A stretch of DNA of 64,000 nt. Origin: Nicotiana tabacum. Taxonomy: Eukaryota > Streptophyta > Magnoliopsida > Solanales > Solanaceae. The translations under genes were made by a program, and so were the position numbers. Under the pieces are notes generated by a model. It saw only the letters and a program-made list of their open reading frames with translations, searched no databases and was not told the DNA's origin. Below, piece after piece: positions 1 through 12,520 of this stretch (position 1 is its first letter; every line of letters begins with the position of its first letter). The stretch covers positions 120,470,616-120,534,615 of the forward strand of contig NC_134101.1 of NCBI RefSeq assembly GCF_000715075.1. Reading direction: 5' to 3'.

Positions 1-341
1 TCGAAAGGCAGCTCACCGTGAAGTCTCGAGATGGGGATCAAATTTGCACGCCAGACTGGTAACCAGATGCACCTGCCTCAGATCCCGTATAATTAAGTAC
101 AGAAGTATAGCGTGAGTACATAAATAATATGTACCCAGTAAATATCTAGTATAACCTAGAAGAAGTAGTGACGGTGGGTCGACTCCGACACTTACTAAGG
201 GCCAACAATATGATAATATGAATTTCTAGTTAACACATGATATATAGAAATGACAGTAAAACTCAGAATAAGAGATATCTAAACAATCCTTGTACCATAT
301 TCAAGAACAAAATTATTTCCTTTATTTTAAACAAATAATCT
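1..341. other. Flanking DNA outside the nest, possibly leader of another LTR retrotransposon
   Basis: No open reading frame of note. The stretch around 120-215 (a run of GTACCCAGTAAATATCTAG, then a GTCGACTCCGACACTTAC string) resembles the 5' untranslated leader of Del/Tekay-like plant retrotransposons as I remember them, which would make this another, older repeat. This is recall only and is held with low confidence. The last five bases, AATCT (337-341), should be the target duplication of element C, whose other copy lies outside the window. Confidence 0.3.
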
Positions 342-877
342 TGTCACACCTCCTTTTTCGCCCGCGCCGCCCAAAAGGGGCGCGGAAGGGAGTTTTTTCC
401 AATTAAAGGACAATCGAAACAAGATTTATTTATTTATTTATTTCAGAGTCGCCACTTGGGAGATTTATGGTGTCCTAAGTCACCGGTTGAATCCCGAATC
501 GAGAAAAATATTGACTCTGTTTAACAGTCTGCGCACCAGAAATCCGGATAAGGATTTCTATTAATCCGGGAAAAGGTGTTAGGCATTCCCGAGTTCCGTG
601 GTTCTAGCACGGTCGCTCAACTGTTATATTCGGCTTGATTATTTGATATAATACATGTTGAACATATGTGCGAATTTTGACTTTTAACCGCTTTTATCAT
701 TATTATTATTTTTATCGAGAATTGCAACATCGTGAAAATATATCTCGAACCACGTCACATCAATGTACCCGTGGTTATCGACATATTTCGACTCTGTTGA
801 GATTTGGATTTGGGTCACATAAATGTGCACCCGAGTTTAAGAAAATAAATTGTTAAAGGCGCGCCTAAAGCGACTAG
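342..877 (-). repeat. Element C 3' LTR, terminal (U5-side) piece
   Basis: Starts on the plus strand with TGTCACACC, the inverted end of the LTR, as in the other three elements. It carries the conserved U5 block (CCGTG hairpin, AACTCGGGA hairpin and the internal PBS-like 11-mer at 444-454). It breaks off at 877 where element B inserted, and the sequence resumes at 42204 with GCGTATCATTATTTTTGGGG after the duplicated ACTAG. A GC-rich 20-base insertion after the first 15 bases distinguishes this copy from the B and D ends. Confidence 0.85.
873..877. repeat. Target site duplication of element B, left copy (ACTAG)
   Basis: ACTAG directly precedes the B LTR end TGTCACACC at 878 and is repeated directly after the other B LTR end at 42204-42208. 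A 5-bp duplication is the norm for Ty3/gypsy integrases. It proves that 878-42203 entered as one unit. Confidence 0.93.
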
Positions 878-3800
878 TGTCACACCTCCTTTTTCCGTCC
901 CTGGAAGCGTGAAGGAGTTTTTCCAATTAAAGGACAATCGAAACAGAATTTGTTTGTTTATTTCAGAGTCGCCACTTGGGAGATTTAGGGTGTCCCAAGT
1001 CACCAATTTAATCCCGAATCGAGGAAAAGAATGACTCTGTTTACAGTCCGCGAACCAGAAATCCGGATAAGAAATTCTGTTAACCCGGGAGAAGGTATCA
1101 GGCATTCCCGAGTTCCGTGATTCTAGCACGGTCGCTCAACTGTCATATTTGGCTTGTTTATCTGATTTTATACAATTATGAGCTCAAGTGCAAGCTTTAA
1201 CTTTTAACCGCTTTTGTCATTATTATTATATTTTTTTTATCAAAAATTGCAACATCATGGAAATACATCTCCAACCACGTCACATCAATGCACCCGTGGT
1301 TGTTGGCACATTTCAACTCTGTTGAGATTTGGATTTGGGTCACATAAATGTGCACCCGAGTTTTAAGAAAATTAAATTATTAAGGGCGCACCTAAAGCGA
1401 CTAGCGTATCATTTACTTTGGGTAGGGCCGTGAAATTTTGCTAAACGGTCCTTCCCGAAGTCTAAGCAATTTCAAAGCAAATATTTACCGAGGGCCCCGC
1501 AATTTTATATTTTTATTCGGCGAGGCTCATCTCGTTCTTATTTTTTTTAAAAGGAATTTGCAACGTCATGGACATGCATCTCGGACCACGTCACAATCAA
1601 TGTACCCGTGATCAGAGACACATTTCGACTCTGTTGAAATTTGGATTTGGGTCACATAAATGTACACCCGAGTTTAAGAAGGTAAGATTAGTTGAGGCAT
1701 GTCCTAAAGAGACTAACGTATTGTTATCTTAGGAAGAGGCCGTGAAAATTCACTAAAACGGTCGACTCCGAAGTCTAACCAATTATTGTATGTGTTTATT
1801 GAGGGTCCCGCAATTTGTGATTTTATTTGGCGAGGCGCGCCTCATTTTATTTTAAAAGCCGTCCTAAAGTGACTATGTTTTCTATTTCGTTTGTCTCTAA
1901 AATAAATGAAAAGGTCCTACTTTATTTACATACTTATGAGTATTATAGTTAAGTTTTGAACATGATTTGTTGAAAGATGGACGTGATACGGGCAGTCCGT
2001 TTGACAGTTATGGGCCCAGGCCCAATGTGCATAACGTGAAACTTGACCTGAGCCATCCTTATTCCAGTCGGGCCTAGTTAACTTATTTTGTATATGTTTG
2101 ACATTTATAAGGGGGCTGAAATGTAAAGTACTGCTTGTCTAATCAAGCAATATTCCTACCAATTTAAAAAACAGGCCATTTGTTTAAAGAAGTAACTATT
2201 GGGTACCTAACATGCTTCTTGTCAAACAATAATGAACTAATAGAACATGGCTACTACAATATTAGTCCCTTTTAATTATAAGCAAAACATAGAGTTCTCC
2301 AACTAAATGATATGTATAAATGTTCAGTTACATCACAGCTAACTACATGGTTCTAGTAGAGAAAGTGAACTATCATACATACAACTAATGTTCGGTGTAT
2401 TTCTAAAGTGAATTCAAAATAACTTCAACTCTTCATTTTTGTATTCATGCTTCAAATTTTAGCCTACATTGACCAGTGTATAAGTTGTGTACCTGGTATT
2501 TGGGAAAGCAAAAGAAGAAGAGGAATGATCAGTGGGAGCAGTAGCATACACAGCAACACAGCAAGCAGGAAAGCAGCAACACAACCCCAGCAGTCAGATT
2601 TTTGTTACCAACAGCAAACCCAGCAAAACAAAATCCAATAATACCCAGTAGGAGAAACCAGCAACAGATTTAAACCAAGCAGAAGACCAATGGACTCTCA
2701 AACTAACAGAAAACCAAAACACTCAACTGAAACAGTGTTCAACAAGCAGAGAAACCATGAAAAACTAAGCTGAAACCGAGCAGCATCAGAACAGGTACAA
2801 GCAAAGCAGAGAAGGAAACAGATGCAAAAGCAGTAGCCTCTGATTGTTATGTTCAAAAATCCAGCACAATCTCACTCTATATCACTCTGAAGCTAGACTG
2901 ACCTATTCAAGGTTGAAAGACCAGCCTTGTTTTTGCTTTTCTTTTCTTTTTCTCTAAACTTCTGTCCTGCCCCTTTCTTAGCCAAAAATAGCTCTATTTA
3001 TAACCTGAAAGAGACCCCCTAAGGCTGCCTTGATCCCTTCAGCCCTTACCCCTTTAAACTAATCGACAATGCCCATCCTCCTGACAGCCCTCTCATTTGT
3101 TTTTGTACCCAGGAGGCATGGAGAGACTATAATATTCAATTACCCCATGCTATCAAGTTTTGTTCCCCACTATTGTATTAGTTTAATCATATTTCAGTAT
3201 GCTACTGTCAGCCCAACTTAAACTGACCATTTTCTGATCTTTTCAATCCCCAAACTACCCCTTTAACCCCTGGTTATTTCTGTTTTAACCTAAGCTTCAG
3301 CAACCTAAAGTTTGAACTTACGGAAGTTCAAACTCAACACCTACCCAAGACTGACTTCTAACCATTTCCTAAGTGCACTGCAGCCATAAACCCTTCACAA
3401 CTAAATTCAAATAATCAGCTAAATTACAATGGTTTGATCAAATATGTGAGGCTTTATGAATCAGAACATTTGGACATTCAGCCCTGTAAAACTAATCGAC
3501 GACGTTTATTTAATCGACTATACTAATTATAACATAGAACAATCAGTCGATAAACAAATAACACGAACAAGGCCCTAAATGGCTTCAGACAACTTTGCAC
3601 AAAATAGGGGAACAACATGAATAAAACGCTCGACGACACTGATCGAATCGAGTATGTGTCTCACCATACGTATTTAACAATAAACAAAAGAATAGTCGAC
3701 CAAATAAAAAGGTCTTACGAAGATGGCAAAAATTGAAAGAAAATACCAGTAAAATCAACAAATCAACTAAACATGTTAACAAACACAAACAACATTCAAA

Positions 3801-5165
3801 CAAGAACAGAAAGAAAAAGAAAACTCACTGTGGAAGCTTAACAACGAACGACCCAGGCCTGGACTGGATTTGACCATTTGAGGTCGAACAGACTTTAATC
3901 GAGGTGTTCTCAACCGAGAACACTTCGAATAAGGTCTATTAGACCCCAACCCTCCATTTAAACTGGCCGAATTCCCAAAGTTCTTGTGTTCTAAGGTTTA
4001 CACGGTCTGATTTGGGGCTTGAGGGTTTGTGGGTAGATTCGGACCAAACCAAACTTGGTTTGGTCACGAGTGAGGCCAGGTCAATGACCGGTGTGAATCT
4101 GGGGTAGGTTGGTGTAGATTGGGGTTTTGCTCAAACCTTCAAACGAAGATTCGAGACGATGGGGAATGATTCGAGGCAAGGGGGTAACGGATTCGTGTTC
4201 AGGGTGGTTGGGTGCATCAGGGGTGTTACTTTGATGGTCACCGGAGTCGTGGTTGCTGGGTTTACGGCGAGGGTGAAGGGTGGCGGCTAGGGTTTTGAAA
4301 AGGGGTGTTAGGTTAGTCTCTTGAGAGAGACGATGGAAGGGGGGGTGTTTGAATAGGGGGGCGTGGGGTGTGATGAAGGGCTTATATACGGAGGGGGGGA
4401 ATGGATCCTGGCCGTTGGATCAGGTGAAATCGAGGGCCAGGATCCCTTCACTTAAAGGAAACGATGTCGTTTCACTTAAAATGGGGTCGGGCTGGTCCGG
4501 GGCCAAATGGGTCGGGCATCTGGGGGTGATTCGAGTCCGTTGGATTAAATAAAATGAACGGCTCTGATTAGACGCACCTAAACGGCGTCGTTTCAATTTA
4601 GATGGGAGGTGAACTGGACCGTTAGATCTGTTTGATCAACGGTCCATATCTGATAGGCCAGCACAACATCGTTTAGGGAGGTCCTGGAGATCAAAGGACC
4701 GGACTGGGTTATTAAAATGGATTGGGCTTGATTTTTTAGTCATAAAATTCCAGCCCAATCCACTTCATTTTTCAACCTCCCTTTTCTTATTTTAATTTTT
4801 AAACAAAAATTCTAAATAAATTGTAAAAAATCAAAAGTAAAATTGCACATATTATTTAGCACCTATGATGATTAACACACAAATTAAAAATCACACAATG
4901 ACAAGAAATACACATGCATATTTTTGTGATTTTCTTTTAACCAAATTATGGTTAATTAATTCCTAAATGTACCATTTATTCCTAAATGCATGCAACATGT
5001 ATTTTTTTTTGTATTTTTAACTATAGCAAGGCGAGCATTTACGGACAAAACAATTATCAAAATGTCCCGCAAATTCTCAAAATTGTACCCGAAGGTAATT
5101 TGTTTTATTTCTTTTTCGATTTCTTTTTGGAGTAGTTTCCGTGAAGCAAAAATCACGTGCTCACA
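878..5165 (-). repeat. Element B 3' LTR (4288 bp)
   Basis: Bounded by TGTCACACC (878) and TCACA (5161-5165), giving TG...CA ends in sense. A TATA-like TATAAATA lies at 2995-3002 on the minus strand. The U5 side (878-1860) holds two diverged copies of a roughly 300-bp block containing the hairpin GGGTCACATAAATGTGCACCC. The terminal 13 bp contain the palindrome CACGTG. The internal stretch 1860-5100 is AT-rich or low in complexity and I see no gene in it; the short open frames there are not supported. Confidence 0.93.
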
Positions 5166-5178
5166 GCTGCCCCTCTTT
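5166..5178 (-). promoter_or_regulatory. Polypurine tract of element B
   Basis: In sense the tract is AAAGAGGGGCAGC, directly abutting the 3' LTR start TGTGAGCACGTG. The identical tract precedes the 3' LTRs of A, C and D. In this class it primes plus-strand DNA synthesis. Confidence 0.88.
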
Positions 5179-5286
5179 GTCCGAAAGCACAAAGAACTTT
5201 CGTGCAAAGATGAAGTGAGCGGATACGAGCGATTTTTGCCCTGTTGGAGTACTCCGTGTGAAACATTTTTTGGAGAAGAAGATTTA

Positions 5287-5356
5287 ACCGAACCTTTGCT
5301 TCAAAGGTTTCCTACATATCCCTGGCTAAAGCGGAATCAGGTTAATGTAGTTCGGG
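5287..5356 (-). ncRNA. Boundary RNA module, copy M4 of element B (candidate structure)
   Basis: In sense it reads CCCGAACTACATT, CTGATTCC, then GGATATGTAGG. The outer stem is CTACA with TGTAG. The inner stem is weaker than in A, C and D (TTCC with GGGA). The downstream hairpin AACCTTTG-AAG-CAAAGGTT is perfect. The module lies about 110 bp upstream of the polypurine tract, the same place as in A, C and D. The function is unknown. Confidence 0.6.
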
Positions 5357-5869
5357 AAGTGTTGGTAGCTGGGACTACCATGGGACTGCGATTTTCTATT
5401 ACTGCTGCTGCATGTTGTTACTACTACTTACCGATCTCCTTATTACATCGTGCTTAAAAGAAAAATCAAGAAGTTAGGCTAGACTATGAACCATAAGATC
5501 TTATCTATCTTCAACTTTGTTTTTTGCTGCTTTGCTTCTTTGTCGGCTTGTGCATCTTCCGCCGCTTCTTCCTTTCATAACCTTGGGGATGGCGCTGGCC
5601 TTTTACTTTTCTGAATGTCAGTTTTCACTGTCGGGTTCGGTCCGTTGGGGATATGGCTTCCTTCCTTAAGCTTCTCGGCGGTTTCTCTAGGGATATGGCT
5701 TTCTTCCTCATATTTGTTATGTTGGGCGTAATTTGATGTTCAAAGGCCGCTTTTCTCGCGATTCGTCTTATCCTCTTTTTGGCTCATGCGCTTGAATTTG
5801 CGCTGGGATCTCTTGTTGCAACCTTTTGCTTTCCGGTGAGTTGTTGGTTTCAAGACCTGAAATGTAAGG
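5357..5869 (-). other. Element B 3' region next to the tandem array, no gene seen
   Basis: Non-coding sequence between module M4 and the 48-bp array. It is pyrimidine-rich on the plus strand and carries a few GGGGAT words related to the primer-complementary motif seen further on. I see no gene. Confidence 0.5.
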
Positions 5870-6995
5870 ACTGAAAAATATTCCGCTTGTTATACAGGTG
5901 AGCGCCTATTTATCTAAGACATGAAAATATTCCTCTCGTTATACAGGTGGGCGCCTATTTATCTAAGACATAAAAATATTCCTCTCGTTATACAGGTGGG
6001 CGCCTATTTAACTAAGACATGAAAATATTCCTCTAATTATACAGGTGGGCGCCTATTTATCTAAGATATAAAAATATTCCTCTCATTATACAGGTGGACG
6101 CCTATTTAATTAAGACATAAAAGTATTCTTCTCATTATACAGGTGGACGCCTATTTAACTAAGACATGAAAATATTCCTCTCATTATACAGGTGGGCGCC
6201 TATTTAACTAAGACATAAAGGTATTCCTCTCATTATACAGGTGGGCGCCTATTTATGCTTGTATTCCTCTCATTATACAGGTGGGCGCCTATTTATCTAA
6301 AGCATAAAAGTATTCCTCTCATTTTACAGGTGGACGCCTATTTATCTAAGACATAAAAATATTCCTCTCATTATACAAGTGGGCGCCTATTTATCTAAGA
6401 CATAAAAATATTCCTCTCATTATACAGGTGGACGCCTATTTATCTAGGACATGAAAATATTCCTCTCGTTATACAGGTGGGCGCCTATTTAACTAAGACA
6501 TGAAAATATTCCTCTCATTATACAGGTGGGCGCCTATTTAATTAAGACATAAAAGTATTCCTCTCATTATACAGGTGGGCGCCTATTTAACTAAGACATA
6601 AAGGTATTCCTCTCATTATACAGGTGGGCGCCTATTTATCTAAGACATGAAAATATTCCTCTCATTATACAGGTGGGCGCCTATTTATCTAAGACATAAA
6701 AGTATTCCTCTCATTATACAGGTAGGCGCCTATTTAACTAAGACATGAAAATATTCCTCTCATTATACAGGTGAGCGCCTATTTAACTAAGACATGAAGG
6801 TATTCCTCTCATTATACAGGTGGACGCCTATTTAACTAAGACATAAAAGTATTCCTCTCATTATACAGGTGGGCGCCTATTTAACTAAGACATGAAAATA
6901 TTCCTCTCATTATACAGGTGGGCGCCTATTTAATTAAGACATAAAAGTATTCCTCTCATTATACAGATGTGCACCTATTTAACTAAGACATAAAA
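5870..6995 (-). repeat. Tandem array of about 23 copies of a 48-bp unit, element B 3' region
   Basis: The plus-strand unit contains TATTCCTCTCATTATACAGG, then a GGGCGCCTATTTA core, then CTAAGACATAAAA. Units are 47-50 bp; one near 6262 is shortened. Copies differ at a few positions (ATAAA/ATGAA, GGGCGC/GGACGC). The sense core AGG-CGCCCA-CCT can form a short hairpin. Three related units occur in element D at 54775-54920. Tandem repeats in 3' untranslated regions are known for Ogre elements. Confidence 0.92.
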
Positions 6996-8571
6996 ATATT
7001 TGAATTTGTCTCCTCATTCCTTCGAGAAATTTTTTGACAACGGTAGAAAACTTTCTGCCCCGGTTTTGGTGACCTTCCTTATGGCGTGTCTTTCTGCCAT
7101 CATCAACCTTTATTTTCCTGTAGCAATCAAAGAAAATTTTGTTAGTTTTAACATGGTGAGTGACCGTGTCACTCCTTCTGGGGGATGATTTTTCCTTTCC
7201 CTTTCCCTTGCTCTGTGCTCCCGAAACTGGTTGGGGATAAGGTTGCTTGCTGGGGATGATATGTCTGCTGGGGATGGTATTTCTGCTGGGGATGGTTTTC
7301 CATTTATCCCTTCCTCGCTTTTTTTGTTTCGAAACATGCCGGGGGAGTCTTCTTCAACTCCAAAACTACTCCCTTAAAAGTTTATTTTCTCTCAGCACTG
7401 CAGGGCATAAAATGTTATCACCTGGGGATAACGTTATTGAGGATAGGACTGTTGGGGTTATCTTGCTGCGGATTAATTATCTCTTCCTCCTTCCCCCTTT
7501 CTGTGGTGTCTGACCACCTTGGACCTTGGTCCGTGATCTATCGAAGTTCTGCTGGGGATCTTCTTGGAACTTGGTCCATAAGTCCCTCAACCGTCGTTTT
7601 CCACTTTTCTTCATGTTCCCCTTAACTTTCTAGGCCAGTTTGTCATTTGGTTTTGCAACAAACGCCTTTTGTCTTATGGCCTTGGCTTTGGCCTGTCCCA
7701 TTCGCATTTTGCTTTGCACCATTTTGGCCCCGGGTAGTAAACTCTGAAAAATCCTTCTCAAAACAAATTTCTGGAGAAAGTCTTTTTGGACAAAGAAATG
7801 AAAAAGATATAAAAAGAGAAAAATCTTTCTGAACAAATGTTGGGGGAGAAGAAAAGGAAAGAACTTATCTGGACGGTATGACTGGTCCCAATGATCATGT
7901 CATACATTACGGATTAATCGACCCAGTCTATTTGTATCAATCAATCTTCCTGATGGCCTCACTTGCTGGGGATAAATAGGTGCCCACCTCTTCGTAGATG
8001 CGGATCCTTTTTGCCAATCTATCTTGTTGCCTTATAGTGCCCTTCGAGGGGTTTTCACTAATAAGACTCTCTCCTTTCTCTCAGCTCCCGTCGCCTTAGG
8101 GTGCCTGTGAAGGTTTTCACTGATAAGACTCTCTCGTTTTATTTCTCTCATCTTTTGTCGCCTTATGATGCATATGAAGGTTTTCACCGATAAGACTCTC
8201 TCATTTTATTTTTTCAGTGGGGGATTGGAGGGTTGCCGATATGACTCTCTTCTGGAGATTCTTTTCGGCTATCAATCATTTCCAGTTTATGATCCTCTTC
8301 TTTGCTGGGGATCAGTGCATTATTCTCGACTTTCATTTGCCTGACTTGGCACCTCTCAGATATTGATCGGGAGGTCTTTTTTGTACATCGATGTTGGTTT
8401 TGGCGTGGGGCTAAAAGAAAGGCTATCAAAAATTCAAAATAACTTTGATGGGTGAACCACTACAACCCTTGGAATCAAACCTTTTTTGAAACTTTAAAAC
8501 ATAACTTCTGCCCCAGTTTTCTTGCTTGGGGGATTTTATTTTCGTTACACTATGTTGAACTATGCACATTA
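6996..8571 (-). other. Element B 3' region with primer-complementary motifs and a 65-nt repeat
   Basis: No gene. The plus strand carries TGCTGGGGA(T) at about 7248, 7266, 7284, 7550, 7964 and 8303, that is TCCCCAGCA in sense, which is complementary to the element's PBS. At 8035-8240 a block of about 65 bp with the sense words GAGAGTCTTATCGGTGAAAACC is repeated three to four times; the GTGAA-AACC-TTCAC part folds into a hairpin. The same block occurs in A (24950-25170) and D (57640-57800). Confidence 0.6.
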
Positions 8572-8632
8572 TGACCAAGCCGTGAGGCGCCTACGTATCC
8601 TCTTTGAGGAATCAGGTCAAACGTAGTTCCCA
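8572..8632 (-). ncRNA. Boundary RNA module, copy M3 of element B (candidate structure)
   Basis: In sense it reads GGGAACTACGTTTGACC, TGATTCCTCAAAGAGG, then ATACGTAGGCGC. The outer stem is CTACG/CGTAG, the inner stem TCCTC-AAA-GAGGA, and the downstream hairpin is GCC-TCAC-GGC. It sits about 240 bp after the integrase stop, preceded in sense by a purine-rich tract (about 8640-8710). The homologous copy follows gag directly in A and D, which lack pol. Confidence 0.65.
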
Positions 8633-8875
8633 CGATTCGCTTGTTTTTCTTATGACCTTTATCTTGTTTTCATTTTTCTTCTCTTTTCTTTTTTTTTCCA
8701 TATATTTTTCCCATTAATGACTCCAAAAGAGGGGTATGAAAGAATAAATAAGGCTCAAAGGGGGAAGCAAAGGTTAAAAGTGTTTGGATAGAAGAAAGAA
8801 TTGCCTCCGTCATTTCATTATCCAATAAGTACCAAGTACAAACAAATGAGCCAATAACTATCACAATCAAAGAAA

Positions 8876-11800
8876 TTACGCATAATATCTTTTGACTACA
8901 TCAGAATTGATAGCCATGTCAACGCATCTTCCTTCGATATCTGTTAGACATAAAGCGCCGCTGGATAACACTCTGGTTACAACATAAAGCCCTTGCCAAT
9001 TTGGGGCGAACTTGCCTTTTGCTTCGATCTGATGTGGGAGGATCCGTTTCAATACTTGCTGCCCTACTTCAAATTTTCTGGGGCGCACCTTCTTATTGTA
9101 TGCCCTTGCCATTATCTTCTGATACAACTGGCCATGACACACTGCTGCCAATCGTTTCTCATCTATTAAGTTCAATTGCTCCAGTCGAGCTTTGACCCAT
9201 TCATCGTCGTCAATCCAGGCTTCAGTGACAATTCAGAGAGACAAAATTTTGACCTCTGCTAGTATTACTGCTTCAGTTCCGTATACCAACAAATAAGGAG
9301 TTGCACCAATGGAAGTTCAGACTGTAGTGCGATAACCCAACAAGGCAAAGGGTAATTTCTCATGCCATTGTCTATATCCTTCTACCATCTTCCTCAGTAT
9401 CTTCTTGATGTTCTTATTGGCTGCTTCAACTGCTCCATTCGCCTTGGGACGATATGGGGTGGAATTGCGGTGTGTAATCTTAAACTGTTGGCATACCTCC
9501 CTCATCAAATTGCTGTTAAGATTTGCACCATTATCCGTGATGATAACTTTTGGGACCCCAAATCTGCAGATGATATGAGAGTGAACAAAATCCACCACTG
9601 CCTTCTTGGTTATCGACTTGAAGGTTTTAGCTTCAACCCACTTGGTGAAGTAGTCGATGGTCACCAGAATGAACCTATGGCCGTTGGTCGATGCCGGCTC
9701 AATAGGCCCAATGACATCCATGCCCCATGCAACAAATGGCCATGGCGCTGACATTGTATGCAATTCTGTCGGCGGAGAATGAATCAGATCTCCGTGTATC
9801 TGACATTGATGGCATTTCCTCACGAAATTGATACAATCATGCTCCATAGTGAGCCAATAGTACCCTGCTCGAAGAATATTCTTTGCCAATACATATCCGC
9901 TCATATGTGGACCACAAACTCCAGCATGCACCTCTACCATAACTGTCGTGGCTTGACCGGCGTCTATACATCTTAGCAATCCCAAATCTGGGGTTCTTCT
10001 GTACAACACTCCTCCACTGAGGAAGAAACCATTTGACAAATGCCGAATGGCTCTTTTTTGGTCTCCGGTGGCCTGCTCCGGATATATCCCCATTTTGAGG
10101 TACTCCTTTATGTCATAAAACCATGGCTCGCCATCCACTTCCTCCTCTACCATGTTGTAGTAAGCATGCTGATCACGAACCTGAATGTGCAATGGGTCAA
10201 CATACATTTTGTCGGGATGGTGTAACATTGATGCTAAGGTGGCCAATGCATCGGCAACCTCATTATGAACTCTTGGGATGTGTCTGAATTCTACTGATCG
10301 AAATCGCTTGCTCAGATCGTGCAAACATTGTCGATATGGTATGAGTTTCAAATCCCGTGTTTCCCATTCACCCTGAATCTGATGCACCAGGAGGTCCGAG
10401 TCTCCCAAGACCAAAACGTCCCGGACATCCATGTCTGCAGCTAGTCGCAGACCCAAAATGCATGCCTCATACTCAGCCATGTTGTTGGTACAATAGAAAT
10501 GTAGCTGAGCTGTAACATGATAATGACGTCCTATTTCAGAAATAAGTACCGCTCCTATTCCAACTCCCTTTGCGTTTGCGGCTCCATCAAAGAAAAGCTT
10601 CCAACCTGGTTCCTTGGGTAATTCCAGCTCACCTACATGCATTACTTCCTCGTCCGGAAAATATGTCCTCAATGGCTCGTATTCTTCATCAACAGGATTC
10701 TCAGCCAAGTGATCGGCCAGCGCTTGGGCTTTCATGGCCGTCCTCGTCACATAGACGATATCAAACTCCGTGAGTAATATTTGCCATTTCGCTAACCTCC
10801 CTCTAGGCATAGGCTTCTGGAAAATGTACTTTAATGGATCCAAATGGGAAATGAGGTAAGTAGTATACGAGGACAAATAGTGCTTCAATTTCTGAGCCAC
10901 CCATGTTAGGGCGCAGCATGTCCTCTCGAGTTGAGTGTACTTGACCTCATATGCTGTAAACTTCTTGCTAAGATAATAGATGGCTTGCTCCTTCCTTCCT
11001 GTAATGTCGTGTTGCCCCAACACGCAGCCAAATGAATTCTCCAGGACCGTTAGATAAAGAATTAATGGTCTCCCTGGCTCAGGTGGGACCAACACAGGTG
11101 GATTTGACAGATACCCTTTGATCTGGTCGAAGGCTTCTTGACACTCCGCCGTCCAGTCTACCGCAGCATCTTTCTTCAGCAGCCGAAATATGGGTTCACA
11201 AGTCGCCGTGAGTTGAGCGATGAACCTGCTGATATAATTTAGTCATCCCAACAGACTCATTACCTCCGTTTTGTTCCTTGGCGGTGGCAAATCTTGGATG
11301 GATTTGATCTTGGACGGGTCCAACTCAATACCCCGTCGACTGACGATGAATCCTAACAGCTTTCCTGATGGAACCCCAAAGGCACATTTGGTCGGGTTGA
11401 GCTTAATATCATACCTTCGAAGTCTTTGAAAGAACTTCCTTAGGTCTGCTACATGGTCTTCCTGACGCCAGGACTTTATGATCACATCATCTACGTATAC
11501 TTCAATTTCTTTGTGTATCATGTCATGAAACACAGTAGTCATTGCTCTCATGTACGTTGCCCCATCATTCTTCAATCCAAATGGCATCACCCGGTAGTAG
11601 TAAGTTCCCCATGGCGTAATGAAAGCCGTCTTCTCCGCATCTTCTTCGTCCATTAAGATCTGATGATACCCTGCATAACAGTCCACAAAGGATCCGATCT
11701 CGCGCCCAGTGCAATTATCGATCAGGATATGGATGTTGGGCAATGGAAAATTATCCTTCGGACTTGGCTTGTTGAGATTGCGGTAGTCGACACATACCCT

Positions 11801-12339
11801 GATTTTCCCATCCTTCTTCGGCACTGGTACCACATTGGCCAACCAATCGGGATATCGAGTGACCCGAATAACTTTTGCCTGCAACTGCTTGGTCACTTCT
11901 TCTTTCATCTTCACACTCATATCCGTCTTAAACTTCCTCAATTTTTGCTTGACCGGAGGGTATGCCGGGTCAGTGGGCAATTTGTGAACCACTAGATCGG
12001 TGCTTAATCCCGGCATATCATCATATGACCATGCAAAAACATCTTTGAACTTAATGAGGGCTTTGATTAATTCCTCCCTGATGTTTGGCTCAATGTGGAT
12101 GCTGATTTTGGTTTCTCTGACATTATCTGCATCCCCTAGATTGACAGCTTCGGTGTCATTCAGATTAGGCTTGGGTTTCTCTTCAAACTGGCACAATTCT
12201 CGGTTTATTTCTTCGAAGGCTTCATCCTCATCATATTCAGACTCATCATCATAACCGATCTCTTGTATAATTAAGTCGGAGTCATATTGATTTATTAGAC
12301 TAGGTCAAAGATCCGTTTTGCATGCCATGTCATTAGAAC
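8876..12339 (-). pseudogene. Element B pol exon 2: reverse transcriptase, RNase H, archaeal-type RNase H, integrase
   Basis: One reading frame, broken only by stops. RT: the palm motif YVDD is at 11486-11497, with MPFGLKN upstream and the VDCYAGYHQI catalytic region before it. The first RNase H (from about 11095) lacks the usual Asp near LILYLTVLEN and looks degenerate. A second RNase H (FFDGAAN, NMAEYEA, GDSDLLV, HNEVADALA) has the D-E-D-D set and is the archaeal-type domain known from Tat elements. Integrase: zinc-binding H...CHQC, catalytic D (WGMDVIGP), D (ITDNGAN) and E (GAVEAAN) with D-35-E spacing, and a C-terminal part at 8876-9175. In-frame TGA stops lie at about 11243, 9315, 9220 and near 12308, where related proteins appear to have arginine. 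The product would copy RNA into DNA and integrate it. This copy is a pseudogene. Confidence 0.93.
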
Positions 12340-12520
12340 CAGTAAAAAGAGAATTGTTCAGAAAGAGAAAAGAACAAAACAAAATTAAAATGAGACAAGA
12401 AAAGAGAATTTTATTAAAAATGTGGGATAACAGGGTTCACACTATACAAAACAAAATGAGATTTGGATTACACCCTGGAATAATCCGAAAAAACAAGAAA
12501 GAAAAATCAAAGCCTACTAC
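12340..12520 (-). other. Putative intron in element B pol, between protease/G-patch and RT
   Basis: The donor is CCTG|GTAGTAGG at 12521/12520 in sense. The acceptor side is pyrimidine-rich and ends ...TTTTTACTG at 12340, so the expected AG is TG here. Removing 181 nt puts the upstream protease/G-patch frame and the downstream RT frame in the same phase (342 codons between fixed reference points), which supports the boundaries. Ogre elements are known to carry an intron at this place. The stretch is AT-rich and open in no frame. The acceptor looks lost in this copy. Confidence 0.65.

Noticed and set aside
815..1129. Open frames across LTR ends (also 19474-19662, 38051-38242, 49364-49558)
   Set aside because: They translate the conserved U5 and PBS-flanking DNA, which is constrained as nucleic acid. 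The frames are not kept between copies.
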